This document shows, in pieces, positions 1 to 7,879 of a stretch of 28,377 nt of DNA. The DNA is taken from the IMG/VR virus record IMGVR_UViG_3300042896_000643, positions 1 through 28,377 of that record, one strand, 5' to 3'. The DNA is from a virus. The notes under the pieces were generated by a model. That model was not told where the DNA came from. It saw only the letters and a program-made list of their open reading frames with translations, and did no database searches. Numbering within the stretch: the first letter of the stretch is position 1; the number at the start of each line of letters is the position of its first letter. Position numbers and translations under genes: made by a program.

Positions 1-104
1 TTGATGGCTGGATTGCTGTGGTGACGGCACCGCCTGTTGTGGAAGAAGTAGCCCCCGCAGACTTCATTGAGGTGGATGGCGTTCAATACGCAAAGGTGGT
101 CTAA
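1..104 (+). CDS. C-terminal fragment of an upstream late gene
   Basis: The open frame entering from the left edge encodes about 33 residues ending in VDGVQYAKVV and stops with TAA directly abutting the ATG of the tail protein gene. The visible part is rich in Val, Pro and Glu with no recognisable motif. The zero-base junction suggests it is in the same late operon as the tail protein; a virion or tail-associated protein would fit the position, but the family cannot be read from this piece. Confidence 0.7.
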   Translation, partial: DGWIAVVTAPPVVEEVAPADFIEVDGVQYAKVV

Positions 105-3100
105 ATGGCTGATCGTTATTGGGTTGGCGGTTCGGGTTCGTGGTCAAGTACAGCTAAGTGGTCAGCCACATCAGGTGGCGCGGGCGGTCAAACTGTCCCA
201 ACTGCGGTAGATAACGTTTTTTTTGATGCTAACTCGGGAACTGCTTCTGCTGTGTATGGGGCGGTTATTGATACCCTTGCAGCTACTTGTTTAAATCTGA
301 CAATCACCCCAGTATCAACAGTTGGGGTAACTCAGATTACCATTTCTGGAACACTGACAATAGTAGGCACGCTGTCCAGTTCAGGTACTTCGGGGAATAA
401 ACGTACTTGGATTCGCGGCACCACATACGGTATTGCCAATAATTTGTCAGTTGCTACGCTTGGAACCTTGACTGATGTTGACTTCCGAGACATCTACGTT
501 GTAGGCTCTGCTGCGCCGATCTCCGGCACTCGTATTGGTGACTTGTGTGGCATCCGTGGCATCACTGCTTCTACACCTAAGACAGTGTATTGGAACTTAC
601 CTGCTGGCGGCAGTTGGTCTTCTAACGCTTGGGCTACTTCATCTGGTGGCGGTGTTAGCACAGACAACTTCCCATTGGCTCAGGATACGGCTGTCATCGA
701 GAACACGGGCATGAATACCTCTGCTACGGTGACAATGAATTCGTTGTCTATGCCATATACGGGTACAGTGGATATGTCCGGGCGCACAACCGCGATGACA
801 TTAACAGTTTCTGGCCCACAAACTATTTATGGTGATTGGAAAAATGGTAGCGGGACAACGATAACTGGAACAGGTGTTTTTTCATTTAGCGGTAGAAACA
901 CTCAAACAATCACAAGTGCAGGTAAGACTTTTACAAACGGGCTTACTATTGACACCTTTGGCGGTACTGTACAACTTGCAGATGCGTTTAATACAAGTTC
1001 AACTATTTTTGTTTACAACGGTACATTTGATACAAAGAACTATAACGTCACTGGTGGAGCTTTTTCTACTAGTTCTTTTTTTGTTAGAAGTATTATTCTT
1101 GGTTCAAGTACCGTTTTAATTACCTCTGTTGGTAGCACTTATAACTTTTCACCAGCGACTAATTTAACATTTAATGCAGGCACTTCTACATTGAGTTGCG
1201 GCTCAACAATTGGTACGTTAATAACTGATGGGGGCTTAACTTTTTACAATATTTCATTTACGGGTACGGTTGCAACGACACATAGTATTTCAGGTGGTAA
1301 CGTATTTAATAACATAACGGTGACTGCACCAGCATCTACTGGTATTTCTGGCCTTACTTTTAGTGGTAACCAAACCATCAACGGCACCCTCACCGTTGCA
1401 GGCGCTTCCGCAGTACGCCGTATCTTCTTGCGCTCTAACACCCTAGGCACTACCCGCACACTAACCGTCAACAGCCTGTCCGCTGATGACTGCGACTTTC
1501 TTGACATTGATATCGCTGGCGCTGCTGCTGGCTCATCGCCTGTTCGTGCTGGTGACTGCGGTGGCAATACAGGCATCACGTTTCCTGCACCTAAGACGGT
1601 GTACTGGAACTTAGCAGGTGCGCAGAACTGGAGCGCTACAGCTTGGGCACCGGGGTCTGGAGGCACACCTGACATTAATCAGTTCCCGTTGGCTCAAGAT
1701 ACAGCAGTGTTTGATGACACAGGAGCGGGCACTTCCATTTCTATCCAGTCGTTTAACATTGGAACCATTGACGCATCTGCTCGGACTACGGCGTTAACAT
1801 TTAGTCCTCTTGGTGGGTTCTCTATGTATGGGAACTTAACATTAAGCAGTGCTATTACAATGTTCAGTACAGCTCAGGCTATAACTTTTTCAGGGAGAGG
1901 CACAACAGCCATTACCAGTAGTGGGGTTGTGATTGGGCGCCCCGTCACCATCGACTGCGGTACAGGCACAGTCCAGCTTGCTGATGCTCTGACGCTTGGC
2001 TCAACACGACTACTGACCTTGACATCCGGCACATTTGATGCTGTGACGTACAACGTGACAACGGGTTTAGTGGCTGTAAGCGGAACAGCAATAAAAACAC
2101 TGAAGATGGGCTCCGGGACTTGGACGCTTGCAGGTACTGGCTCAGTATGGACTTTGGCAAACGTAGGAACCACGTTTTTTAAAGGAACTGCAAATATTGT
2201 TTTGTCTGATACCAGCACAACTGCTCGAACTTTTGGGGGAGGCAATTTCTCCCTTAACAAGCTCACTATCGGCGGTGCTACAGGCACGTCAACTACAACA
2301 ATTAACGACAACAACCAGTTCACAGAACTCGCTTCTACCAAAACAGTTGCCCACACTATTGCCCTTGGTGCAACCGCACAGACCTTTGGCGCTTGGACAG
2401 TCACAGGGACAGCAGGTAACGTAGTCACAGTAACAGGCACAGCCGCCATAACAATAGCAGGCGCTCGGGTATCGGGTGTTGACTACCTTGCTATGAACGG
2501 GACTATCCTTTCAAACACATCCCCCGGTGAGTTCTATTCTGGAGCCAACTCTACAGGCACTGGTGCAAACATCATCAAGACTGCCGCTCCTGCTCCAGTG
2601 ACACGCTATTGGGTTGGTGGGACTAACACATGGGATGCAACTACTACTACCAAGTGGTCAGCATCTTCTGGAGGTGCTGGCGGTGCTTCTGTGCCTACTT
2701 CTGCTGATGCTGTGGTGTTTGATACGCTGTCCAATGCAACGGCTTACACGGTGACTTGTACTGCTACGCAGCTTCGGTGTGGTTCCTTGAACATGGCAGG
2801 CCCGCTCTCGGGTAACGTTACATGGGCTGGCTCTGCTCCTATTGCCATGCACGACAACGTGACCTTGGCTGCTACGGGGATTACTCGGACGTATACGGGT
2901 GCAATTACGTTGTCTGGTTCCAGCACTGGTAAGACGTTTACGACCAACGGTGTAGCTTTGGCTTCAACAACTACGGTTAATGGAGTTGGTTGCGGGTGGA
3001 CTTTGGGCAGCGCTGCAACTATTGGAACACTGGATGTTATAAACGGGTCTTTTGCTACCGCTTCATATTCTTTTTCTGTAGGCAATATTCGGTCTAATTT

Positions 3101-4745
3101 TAGTCATGCAAGATCAATTTCACTTGGAAGTAGTGTATTGACTTTTAGTTCTTTTGGTTCATATCCTATTGATTTTGGTGCATCAGAAAATGAAAGGGCA
3201 AATTTAACTTTCTCTGCGGGTACGTCTCAAATAAACGATCCACGACTATCTCCTGTTTTTATCGGCAACAACCAGACTTTTTACAACTACAGTTTTACCA
3301 GCACGCAGGCTGGCACAGTGACACTTAACGGTTCAAACACCTTCAACAATCTGTCCTTCACTGGCATGGCAGCGGCTGGCCTGAAGAACGTATCTCTCAC
3401 AGCCAACCAAACTATCAACGGCACTCTGACGCTCTCCGCTGGAACTAACGCAACAATGCGGACGTTCTTACAGTCAGACGTTATTGGCACAACACGCACT
3501 CTAACCTGCGCTGCTGTTGCTGCTCCAACAGACGCTGACTTCCGTGACATCACCATTGCTGGCGCTGCGGCTCCTGTCAGTGGTACTCGCTTGGGTGACT
3601 GCAAAGGCAACAGCGGGATTACGTTTGATGCGGCTAAGACTGTGTACTGGAACTTAGCGGGTGGTGGAAGCTGGAGTTCTATTGGCTGGGCTACAACAGG
3701 CGGAGGAACCCCTGCGGTTAATAACTTCCCCCTTGCACAAGACACAGCTATATTTCAATCCACAGGGTTGGATTCAGGAGCTATAGTTACGGTCAACGCC
3801 GCCTACAACATCGGCACGATTAATATGTCAGCCCGGACTGCCAACACGATGACACTGACATTAAGTGCTGCGTTTTCAATTTATGGCAACTGGATTAACG
3901 GCACTGGAACTACGATAAGTGGGACAGCAAGAACAACTTTTGTAGGGCGTGGCAGTCAAACAATTACGAGTGCTGGCAAGACTTTTACGCAAGATTTTAA
4001 GTTGGATAACCCCGGTGGAGAGGTATCTTTACAAGATGCTTTTGTTGTGTCAAACGGATTTAACTTAAATGCTGGGTCATACTATTTGAATAATTACAAC
4101 CATACTTCAACTAATGCAAACGCAGACGGCTTAAACGTCCGATTAATTTCTTTTGGTTCTGGCACTTGGACCGTACCAAACGGGGGGTGGAGCGCAACCC
4201 CCGCAACCAATCTTACAGTCACAGGCACAGGCACAATTAACCTCCCCTCTGCGTCCGCCAAGACTTTTGTAGGTGCGGGTCTTTCCTACTCAGGCATCAC
4301 ACTTAACCAAGGCGGTGCGGGCGCATTGACCATTACAGGTAATAACACCTTTGCAAACATCACGAATACCTCTGGTGTGGCTACATCCATCCTGCTCGGA
4401 ACGACAACGCAGACAGTAGGCACATGGGATGCAACAGGCACTGTTGGCAAGGTGCTGACGGTATCAGGTACTTCCGCTGCTTCTTCTGCTACGCTTATTG
4501 TCACAGGGACACCTTCAGCTACGCTGGACTATCTGACCATCACAGGTGTACGAGCTTATCCACTGGAAACAAAATGGTACGCAGGGGCGAACTCAACTAA
4601 TAACGGATCGCTTGGTTGGTACTTTAAGTCTTTAATTATAAATATAACAAAAAGACTGTACTATGGTGCTATTCCTATTGCATCATTAAAATTTGGCAGC
4701 TTTCCAGTAACTTCAGTGTATTTTGGATCAAAGAAAGTTTTGTAA
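105..4745 (+). CDS. Giant repetitive tail fibre/adhesin-like structural protein
   Basis: A 1546-residue protein very rich in Thr, Ser, Gly, Ala and Asn, with almost no charged stretches, as in extended beta-structured phage tail or surface proteins. It is modular: a Y-W signature (RYWVGG or KTVYWN, followed by a Ser/Gly-rich segment and a D-T-A-V-F-like strand) occurs near nt 118, 588, 1602, 2607 and 3645. After a short first module the period is about 1014, 1005 and 1038 nt, so roughly 335-346 residues per module. Sub-motifs such as NQTINGTLT and DITIAGAAAPVSGTRLGDC recur within modules. The C-terminal 35 residues (RLYYGAIPIASLKFGSFPVTSVYFGSK) are different and may be an attachment or trimerisation tip. 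It lies just before the lysis genes. Receptor binding is likely from position and composition, but no enzymatic domain is visible. Confidence 0.7.
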   Translation: MADRYWVGGSGSWSSTAKWSATSGGAGGQTVPTAVDNVFFDANSGTASAVYGAVIDTLAATCLNLTITPVSTVGVTQITISGTLTIVGTLSSSGTSGNKRTWIRGTTYGIANNLSVATLGTLTDVDFRDIYVVGSAAPISGTRIGDLCGIRGITASTPKTVYWNLPAGGSWSSNAWATSSGGGVSTDNFPLAQDTAVIENTGMNTSATVTMNSLSMPYTGTVDMSGRTTAMTLTVSGPQTIYGDWKNGSGTTITGTGVFSFSGRNTQTITSAGKTFTNGLTIDTFGGTVQLADAFNTSSTIFVYNGTFDTKNYNVTGGAFSTSSFFVRSIILGSSTVLITSVGSTYNFSPATNLTFNAGTSTLSCGSTIGTLITDGGLTFYNISFTGTVATTHSISGGNVFNNITVTAPASTGISGLTFSGNQTINGTLTVAGASAVRRIFLRSNTLGTTRTLTVNSLSADDCDFLDIDIAGAAAGSSPVRAGDCGGNTGITFPAPKTVYWNLAGAQNWSATAWAPGSGGTPDINQFPLAQDTAVFDDTGAGTSISIQSFNIGTIDASARTTALTFSPLGGFSMYGNLTLSSAITMFSTAQAITFSGRGTTAITSSGVVIGRPVTIDCGTGTVQLADALTLGSTRLLTLTSGTFDAVTYNVTTGLVAVSGTAIKTLKMGSGTWTLAGTGSVWTLANVGTTFFKGTANIVLSDTSTTARTFGGGNFSLNKLTIGGATGTSTTTINDNNQFTELASTKTVAHTIALGATAQTFGAWTVTGTAGNVVTVTGTAAITIAGARVSGVDYLAMNGTILSNTSPGEFYSGANSTGTGANIIKTAAPAPVTRYWVGGTNTWDATTTTKWSASSGGAGGASVPTSADAVVFDTLSNATAYTVTCTATQLRCGSLNMAGPLSGNVTWAGSAPIAMHDNVTLAATGITRTYTGAITLSGSSTGKTFTTNGVALASTTTVNGVGCGWTLGSAATIGTLDVINGSFATASYSFSVGNIRSNFSHARSISLGSSVLTFSSFGSYPIDFGASENERANLTFSAGTSQINDPRLSPVFIGNNQTFYNYSFTSTQAGTVTLNGSNTFNNLSFTGMAAAGLKNVSLTANQTINGTLTLSAGTNATMRTFLQSDVIGTTRTLTCAAVAAPTDADFRDITIAGAAAPVSGTRLGDCKGNSGITFDAAKTVYWNLAGGGSWSSIGWATTGGGTPAVNNFPLAQDTAIFQSTGLDSGAIVTVNAAYNIGTINMSARTANTMTLTLSAAFSIYGNWINGTGTTISGTARTTFVGRGSQTITSAGKTFTQDFKLDNPGGEVSLQDAFVVSNGFNLNAGSYYLNNYNHTSTNANADGLNVRLISFGSGTWTVPNGGWSATPATNLTVTGTGTINLPSASAKTFVGAGLSYSGITLNQGGAGALTITGNNTFANITNTSGVATSILLGTTTQTVGTWDATGTVGKVLTVSGTSAASSATLIVTGTPSATLDYLTITGVRAYPLETKWYAGANSTNNGSLGWYFKSLIINITKRLYYGAIPIASLKFGSFPVTSVYFGSKKVL

Positions 4746-5140
4746 TGGACACTGTACTTATTTTTTTATTCTTGGCGCTTCAACTACTGTTGCCAATATC
4801 TGCACACGCTCAATCAGTAATGAAAACTCCATTAAGTTATTCATTAACTGAGTATGGTGTGGTGCTTGGAACAGCTTTACTAGGTGGTGCTGCAAACTGG
4901 TATATCAAAGCTAAGAAAGATCCAAAAGGATTTAGCATAGCTGCGCTTATTGGTGAGCTGTGTGTGTCTGCTTTTGCAGGCGTCATAGCGTTCTGGCTTT
5001 GCGAGAGCTTTGGCGTGCAGCCATTACTGACTGCTGCTGCAGTAGGCATGGCAGGCCACGCTGGTGCCAGGGGATTGGATTGGCTTGAGAGCACTATGCG
5101 CAAGACTGCTGAACGTCGTTTAGGTTTACCCAAGGAGTGA
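4745..5140 (+). CDS. Holin, probably LydA/phage_holin_3 type
   Basis: A 131-residue membrane protein whose ATG overlaps the tail-protein stop (TAATG). Residues 5-22 form a signal-like hydrophobic segment ending in AHA; two or three more hydrophobic segments follow (about 36-53, 64-88 and 92-105), then a charged C-terminus (RKTAERRLGLPKE). The central part, with ALLGGAANWYIK, FSIAALIGELCVSAFAGVIA and GMAGHAGARGLDWLE-like sequence, resembles LydA-type holins, which are usually about 105 residues without the leading segment. A start at the internal ATG near residue 26 would give that length, but the overlapping start is better placed. The endolysin follows at once and has no export signal, so a holin is required here to release it. 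Confidence 0.7.
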   Translation: MDTVLIFLFLALQLLLPISAHAQSVMKTPLSYSLTEYGVVLGTALLGGAANWYIKAKKDPKGFSIAALIGELCVSAFAGVIAFWLCESFGVQPLLTAAAVGMAGHAGARGLDWLESTMRKTAERRLGLPKE

Positions 5141-5144
5141 TCGA

Positions 5145-5570
5145 ATGAACCTTGAACTGACTAAACAACTGCGTCGTGATGAAGACGAAGTATTGACTGC
5201 TTACACAGACTCATTGGGCTACTTGACTATTGGTGTGGGACGTTTGATTGACAAGCGCAAAGGAGGCGGGATCTCTGAAGAAGAGTCTTCTTACTTGTTG
5301 GCCAATGACATCAGGAACAAGACTGCTGCGGTCATCAAAGCATTGCCTTGGGCTGAGCACCTAGAGCCAGCTCGCTTAGGCGTACTGGTGAACATGGCGT
5401 TCCAGCTCGGTATTAACGGTTTGCTTGGATTTAAAACGACTTTAGCTCTAGTACAAGGTGGAAATTACGACCGTGCCGCTGAAGGCATGGATGATTCACT
5501 GTGGTCCAAGCAAACACCGGCTCGCTGTGCGCGCTTGCAAAAGCAGATGAGAACTGGGGTGTGGCAATGA
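5145..5570 (+). CDS. T4-type endolysin (GH24 muramidase)
   Basis: A 141-residue lysozyme that cleaves the MurNAc-GlcNAc bond of peptidoglycan. The catalytic triad of the T4 lysozyme family can be aligned without gaps: Glu13 in LRRDEDEV, Asp22 in AYTDSLGY and Thr28 in LTIGVGR (E11, D20 and T26 in T4). There is no N-terminal hydrophobic segment, so this is a cytoplasmic endolysin depending on the holin upstream rather than a SAR endolysin as in N4 itself. A Shine-Dalgarno AAGGAG lies in the end of the holin gene, just before its stop. The stop overlaps the start of Rz (ATGA). Confidence 0.93.
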   Translation: MNLELTKQLRRDEDEVLTAYTDSLGYLTIGVGRLIDKRKGGGISEEESSYLLANDIRNKTAAVIKALPWAEHLEPARLGVLVNMAFQLGINGLLGFKTTLALVQGGNYDRAAEGMDDSLWSKQTPARCARLQKQMRTGVWQ

Positions 5571-6034
5571 ACGCACTTCTATCTTATTGGCGTGTTGGCT
5601 TGGTAGGCGCAGTGATTGTTGCTGCTGGTGTCTGGCACCTGGCAGACAAATCCAAAGGTATAGACGACGCAGTGGAGCTTGTCAGGGCTGAGTACATCAA
5701 TGAAGCACTTGCTGTTAGTGAAGCAGCACGCTCCAGAGAACAGCAATTAATCACAGCAAACCAGAAAGTTGCAAATGACTTCCAGACTCAAAAGACTCGC
5801 AATGCCGCTGCTGTTGTCGTTAGTACTGGCAAGCTGCGCGACCTCGAAGCCGCCATTGCCAATGCTGGTTCCAGCAGCAGTTATACCGCAAGCCCCAGCG
5901 GAGCTGATGCACCCTTTGCCGCCATCGCCAGTGAATGTGGACGAGCTTTTGTTGCGCTGGACGAATATGCTACAGAGATGGCAAGCACGGCGAGAGCTTT
6001 GCAACAGTATGCCAACGGCTTGCGCTTGAAATGA
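5567..6034 (+). CDS. Rz: Rz-like inner-membrane spanin subunit
   Basis: The ATG at the ATGA overlap with the endolysin gives a 155-residue protein; the frame is open further upstream but that would run inside the endolysin. Residues about 7-24 (YWRVGLVGAVIVAAGVWHLA) form one N-terminal transmembrane anchor, followed by an Ala/Glu/Arg-rich, probably coiled-coil periplasmic domain. This is the typical i-spanin architecture that spans the periplasm to an o-spanin and fuses inner and outer membranes in the last step of lysis. The identification is strengthened by the Rz1 lipoprotein nested in the +1 frame. Sequence similarity among Rz proteins is low, so the call rests on topology and context. 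Confidence 0.85.
   Translation: MNALLSYWRVGLVGAVIVAAGVWHLADKSKGIDDAVELVRAEYINEALAVSEAARSREQQLITANQKVANDFQTQKTRNAAAVVVSTGKLRDLEAAIANAGSSSSYTASPSGADAPFAAIASECGRAFVALDEYATEMASTARALQQYANGLRLK
5775..6029 (+). CDS. Rz1: Rz1-like outer-membrane spanin lipoprotein nested in Rz
   Basis: An 84-residue frame lies entirely inside Rz in the +1 frame. It starts MTSRLKRLAMP and has a hydrophobic segment ending in a lipobox (LVLAS-Cys, Cys about residue 20), then a proline-rich mature part (SKPPLPMLVPAAVIPQAP). Short size, a lipid-anchored Cys, proline richness and nesting in Rz are the hallmarks of the lambda Rz1 o-spanin. A TTG two codons upstream is possible, but the ATG is preferred. It would pair with the C-terminus of Rz across the periplasm. 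Confidence 0.87.
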   Translation: MTSRLKRLAMPLLLSLVLASCATSKPPLPMLVPAAVIPQAPAELMHPLPPSPVNVDELLLRWTNMLQRWQARRELCNSMPTACA

Positions 6035-6402
6035 GCAAAGCATCTAGGAACCTAGTCAGGGAACCAGATGCACTTATCTTTGATGGCTTTGTCCGTAAGT
6101 GGGCAAAGCTGCTAAACCTTCAGAACTGGCGACTTGAGCGCGGTTCAAAGGCAGCAAAGAATGCCATGGCCTCAGTGGAGTTTGACATGCCAGCTCGCTT
6201 GGCAGTCTACCGACTGGGAGACTTTGGCTCAGAGGCGATCACTCCAAGATCGCTTGAAGACACCGCTATCCACGAACTTCTTCATGTCCTGTTGCTTGAC
6301 TTAATCCTCATAGCCAGTGGTAAGCCCACTGGTGAGGAACTTGAGGCAGCAGAACATGCAGTGATCAATGTTTTAGAAAAACTTCTGAAAGAACACGCAT
6401 GA
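6031..6402 (+). CDS. Small HExxH protein, putative zinc metallopeptidase
   Basis: The start at the ATGA overlap with Rz gives 123 residues. The centre carries IHELLHVLLLDL, an HExxH zinc-binding/catalytic motif at residues 81-85, and about 20 residues further on lies EELEAAEHAVINVLE, whose Glu or His could supply a third ligand. The N-terminal 70 residues (FVRKWAKLLNLQNWRLE, SVEFDMPARLAVYRL) look like a compact domain of SprT-like or minigluzincin type. The substrate is unknown. It is translationally coupled on both sides (ATGA with Rz and with the phosphoesterase), so it belongs to the end of the late operon. Catalytic activity is inferred from the motif only. Confidence 0.6.
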   Translation: MSKASRNLVREPDALIFDGFVRKWAKLLNLQNWRLERGSKAAKNAMASVEFDMPARLAVYRLGDFGSEAITPRSLEDTAIHELLHVLLLDLILIASGKPTGEELEAAEHAVINVLEKLLKEHA

Positions 6403-7556
6403 TTGACGCTCAACTGGTCAGCTACGCAACAGTGCGCCAACTGGAATACATCGAAGCGATTGAGGCCAAGGGTAGCAACAAGAAGGCTGCAAAGTACTTG
6501 GGTGTGGCTGAAGCCACCATTGAAAGATCATTGAGAGATTTGCGTGTCCGGGCTGCAAGCCAAGGACACGCTCCATCACATGACATGACTCGGACTGTGC
6601 CGATTGGCTTCAAGGTGAAAGGTGTGTCTACCCTGTACAACACCAAAGGTGAGGTAGCAAGCCAATGGGTTAAGAGCACAGCTGATGACCAAGCCATGGA
6701 AACAGCTATGCAAGAGTTTGCGGCCACCTTGGCTGAAGGCGTGAAAGGTTTGGGTGGTATTACTAAGGCTCCGGCGCATTGCGTTGAAGACTTGATGTGT
6801 GTGATCCCCATCGGGGATCCACACTTTGGCTTGAGAGTTTGGGCACAAGAGGGCGGTGATAACTTCGACTTGGACATGGCAGAGAAGCTGACCTGTAGTG
6901 CGTTAGACCGGCTCATTGCCAGTGCCCCACCAGCCAAGACAGCGATGCTGCTGAACCTTGGAGATCACTTTCACAGCGACAACCAGAGTAACACCACGAC
7001 TGCAGGCACTGTGGTTGACGTTGATGGTCGCTGGGCCAAGATCCAACAGATTGGTTTGCGCTCAATGCTGTATTGCATTCGTCGTTTGCTTGAGAAACAT
7101 GAGAAGGTGATCTTCAGGATTAACCGAGGCAACCATGACAAGCACAGCAGTTATGCCTTGGCTTTGATGATCAGCTGTTACTTTCACAATGAACCAAGAG
7201 TTCAAGTCGATCTGTCTCCGGCAGCAGCGTTTTATCACCAGTTTGGCCGGAACTTGATTGCGTCAACCCATGGGGATACCATGAAAGGTCCAGCCATGAT
7301 GGGTGTAATGGCAGCTGACCAGCCCAAGATGTGGGGAGAAACCAAGCACCGATACTGGTACGTTGGGCATATCCATCATGTAGACAAGAAAGAATATCCT
7401 GGCGGTATTGTGGAGTACTTTAGAACTTTGGCCAGTGGTGATGCTTGGCACAATGGACAAGGCTACAGATCTGGTCGTGACATGAGCTTGATTGTTTTGC
7501 ACAAGGAGCACGGTGAAGTGGAACGGCACCGTTGCGACGTTGGAATGCTTAGTTAA
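6399..7556 (+). CDS. HTH-metallophosphoesterase (calcineurin-like)
   Basis: A 385-residue protein with two parts. Residues 1-55 look like a helix-turn-helix (KKAAKYLGVAEATIERSLRD), suggesting DNA binding. The rest contains the metallophosphoesterase motifs in order: GDPHFG (Asp140, His142), LGDHFHSDN (Asp189), RGNHDK (Asn245, His246), STHGDT and YVGHIHH. These ligate two metal ions that catalyse phosphodiester or phosphomonoester hydrolysis, so a nuclease or phosphatase acting on DNA or nucleotides is expected. It is the last late gene before the attP and terminator, its start overlapping the HExxH gene by ATGA. Whether it has a packaging, repair or integration role cannot be decided here. 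Confidence 0.8.
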   Translation: MIDAQLVSYATVRQLEYIEAIEAKGSNKKAAKYLGVAEATIERSLRDLRVRAASQGHAPSHDMTRTVPIGFKVKGVSTLYNTKGEVASQWVKSTADDQAMETAMQEFAATLAEGVKGLGGITKAPAHCVEDLMCVIPIGDPHFGLRVWAQEGGDNFDLDMAEKLTCSALDRLIASAPPAKTAMLLNLGDHFHSDNQSNTTTAGTVVDVDGRWAKIQQIGLRSMLYCIRRLLEKHEKVIFRINRGNHDKHSSYALALMISCYFHNEPRVQVDLSPAAAFYHQFGRNLIASTHGDTMKGPAMMGVMAADQPKMWGETKHRYWYVGHIHHVDKKEYPGGIVEYFRTLASGDAWHNGQGYRSGRDMSLIVLHKEHGEVERHRCDVGMLS

Positions 7557-7652
7557 ATAGAAGCAGTGTGTGTTACAGGGACTTAGAGTGTTTGCAAGGT
7601 AGAATCCACCGTTATTTTCTCAACAAATCATCGCTTTAGTTGGTTGAGATTT

Positions 7653-7757
7653 TAAGTGGTTGATTTCTAACGAGATTACACCCCTTTACACGGCGTAGGT
7701 CGGCGGTTCGAGCCCGTCAGCACTCACCACCCACTTCCTAATGAAATCAACCACTTA
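7653..7757. repeat. 14-bp inverted repeat flanking attP
   Basis: TAAGTGGTTGATTT at 7653-7666 is matched exactly in inverse by AAATCAACCACTTA at 7744-7757, the two copies bracketing the tRNA-derived core. A partial third copy, TAAGTGGTT, lies at 7766-7774. These are good candidates for integrase or excisionase arm-type binding sites. The right arm is shared with the terminator hairpin next to it. Confidence 0.75.
7680..7729 (+). other. attP: attP core: 3' half of a tRNA-Val(UAC)
   Basis: The segment folds as the 3' half of a tRNA: anticodon loop TTTACAC (anticodon UAC, 7687-7689), anticodon 3' stem GGCGT, variable loop AGGTC, T arm GGCGG-TTCGAGC-CCGTC, acceptor 3' strand AGCACTC, discriminator A and encoded CCA (7727-7729). 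The 5' half of a tRNA is absent, and the 5' anticodon strand ACCCC has a C-C mismatch with GGCGT, so identity with the host gene should begin about 7683. Such a fragment next to an integrase is the classical attP that restores the 3' end of the target tRNA after integration. Crossover near the anticodon loop is likely. It is flanked by phage genes on both sides, so this is attP and not attL or attR. Confidence 0.85.
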
Positions 7758-7780
7758 GAGTAATTTAAGTGGTTTTTTTT
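7749..7780 (+). terminator. Rho-independent terminator of the late operon
   Basis: A 9-bp stem (AACCACTTA / TAAGTGGTT) with an 8-nt loop is followed by at least six T on the plus strand. It would end late rightward transcription before the integrase gene. Confidence 0.8.
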
Positions 7781-7879
7781 ATAGCAGGATACGCTTTTAA
7801 AGCCACTCTGAGCCACCCATACCAACCAAGAAAACATAAATACCAACTGGAACAACGCCTAGTTGGTTGTGTTTGTGGC

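Noticed and set aside
1244-2449. Long minus-strand open frames of 143 and 191 codons inside the tail protein gene
   Set aside because: They are antisense to a repetitive Thr/Ala/Gly-rich gene, recur with its repeats, have Val/Pro-rich translations typical of such shadows and lack ribosome-binding sites.
7680-7729. A functional phage tRNA-Val gene
   Set aside because: Only the anticodon loop and 3' half are present. The upstream sequence does not give acceptor, D-arm or a matching anticodon stem, so it is the attP copy of a host gene.
7769-7879. N-terminal extension of the integrase from GTG 7769
   Set aside because: That start lies within the terminator stem and T-run and has no ribosome-binding site; ATG 7880 gives a normal-length integrase.
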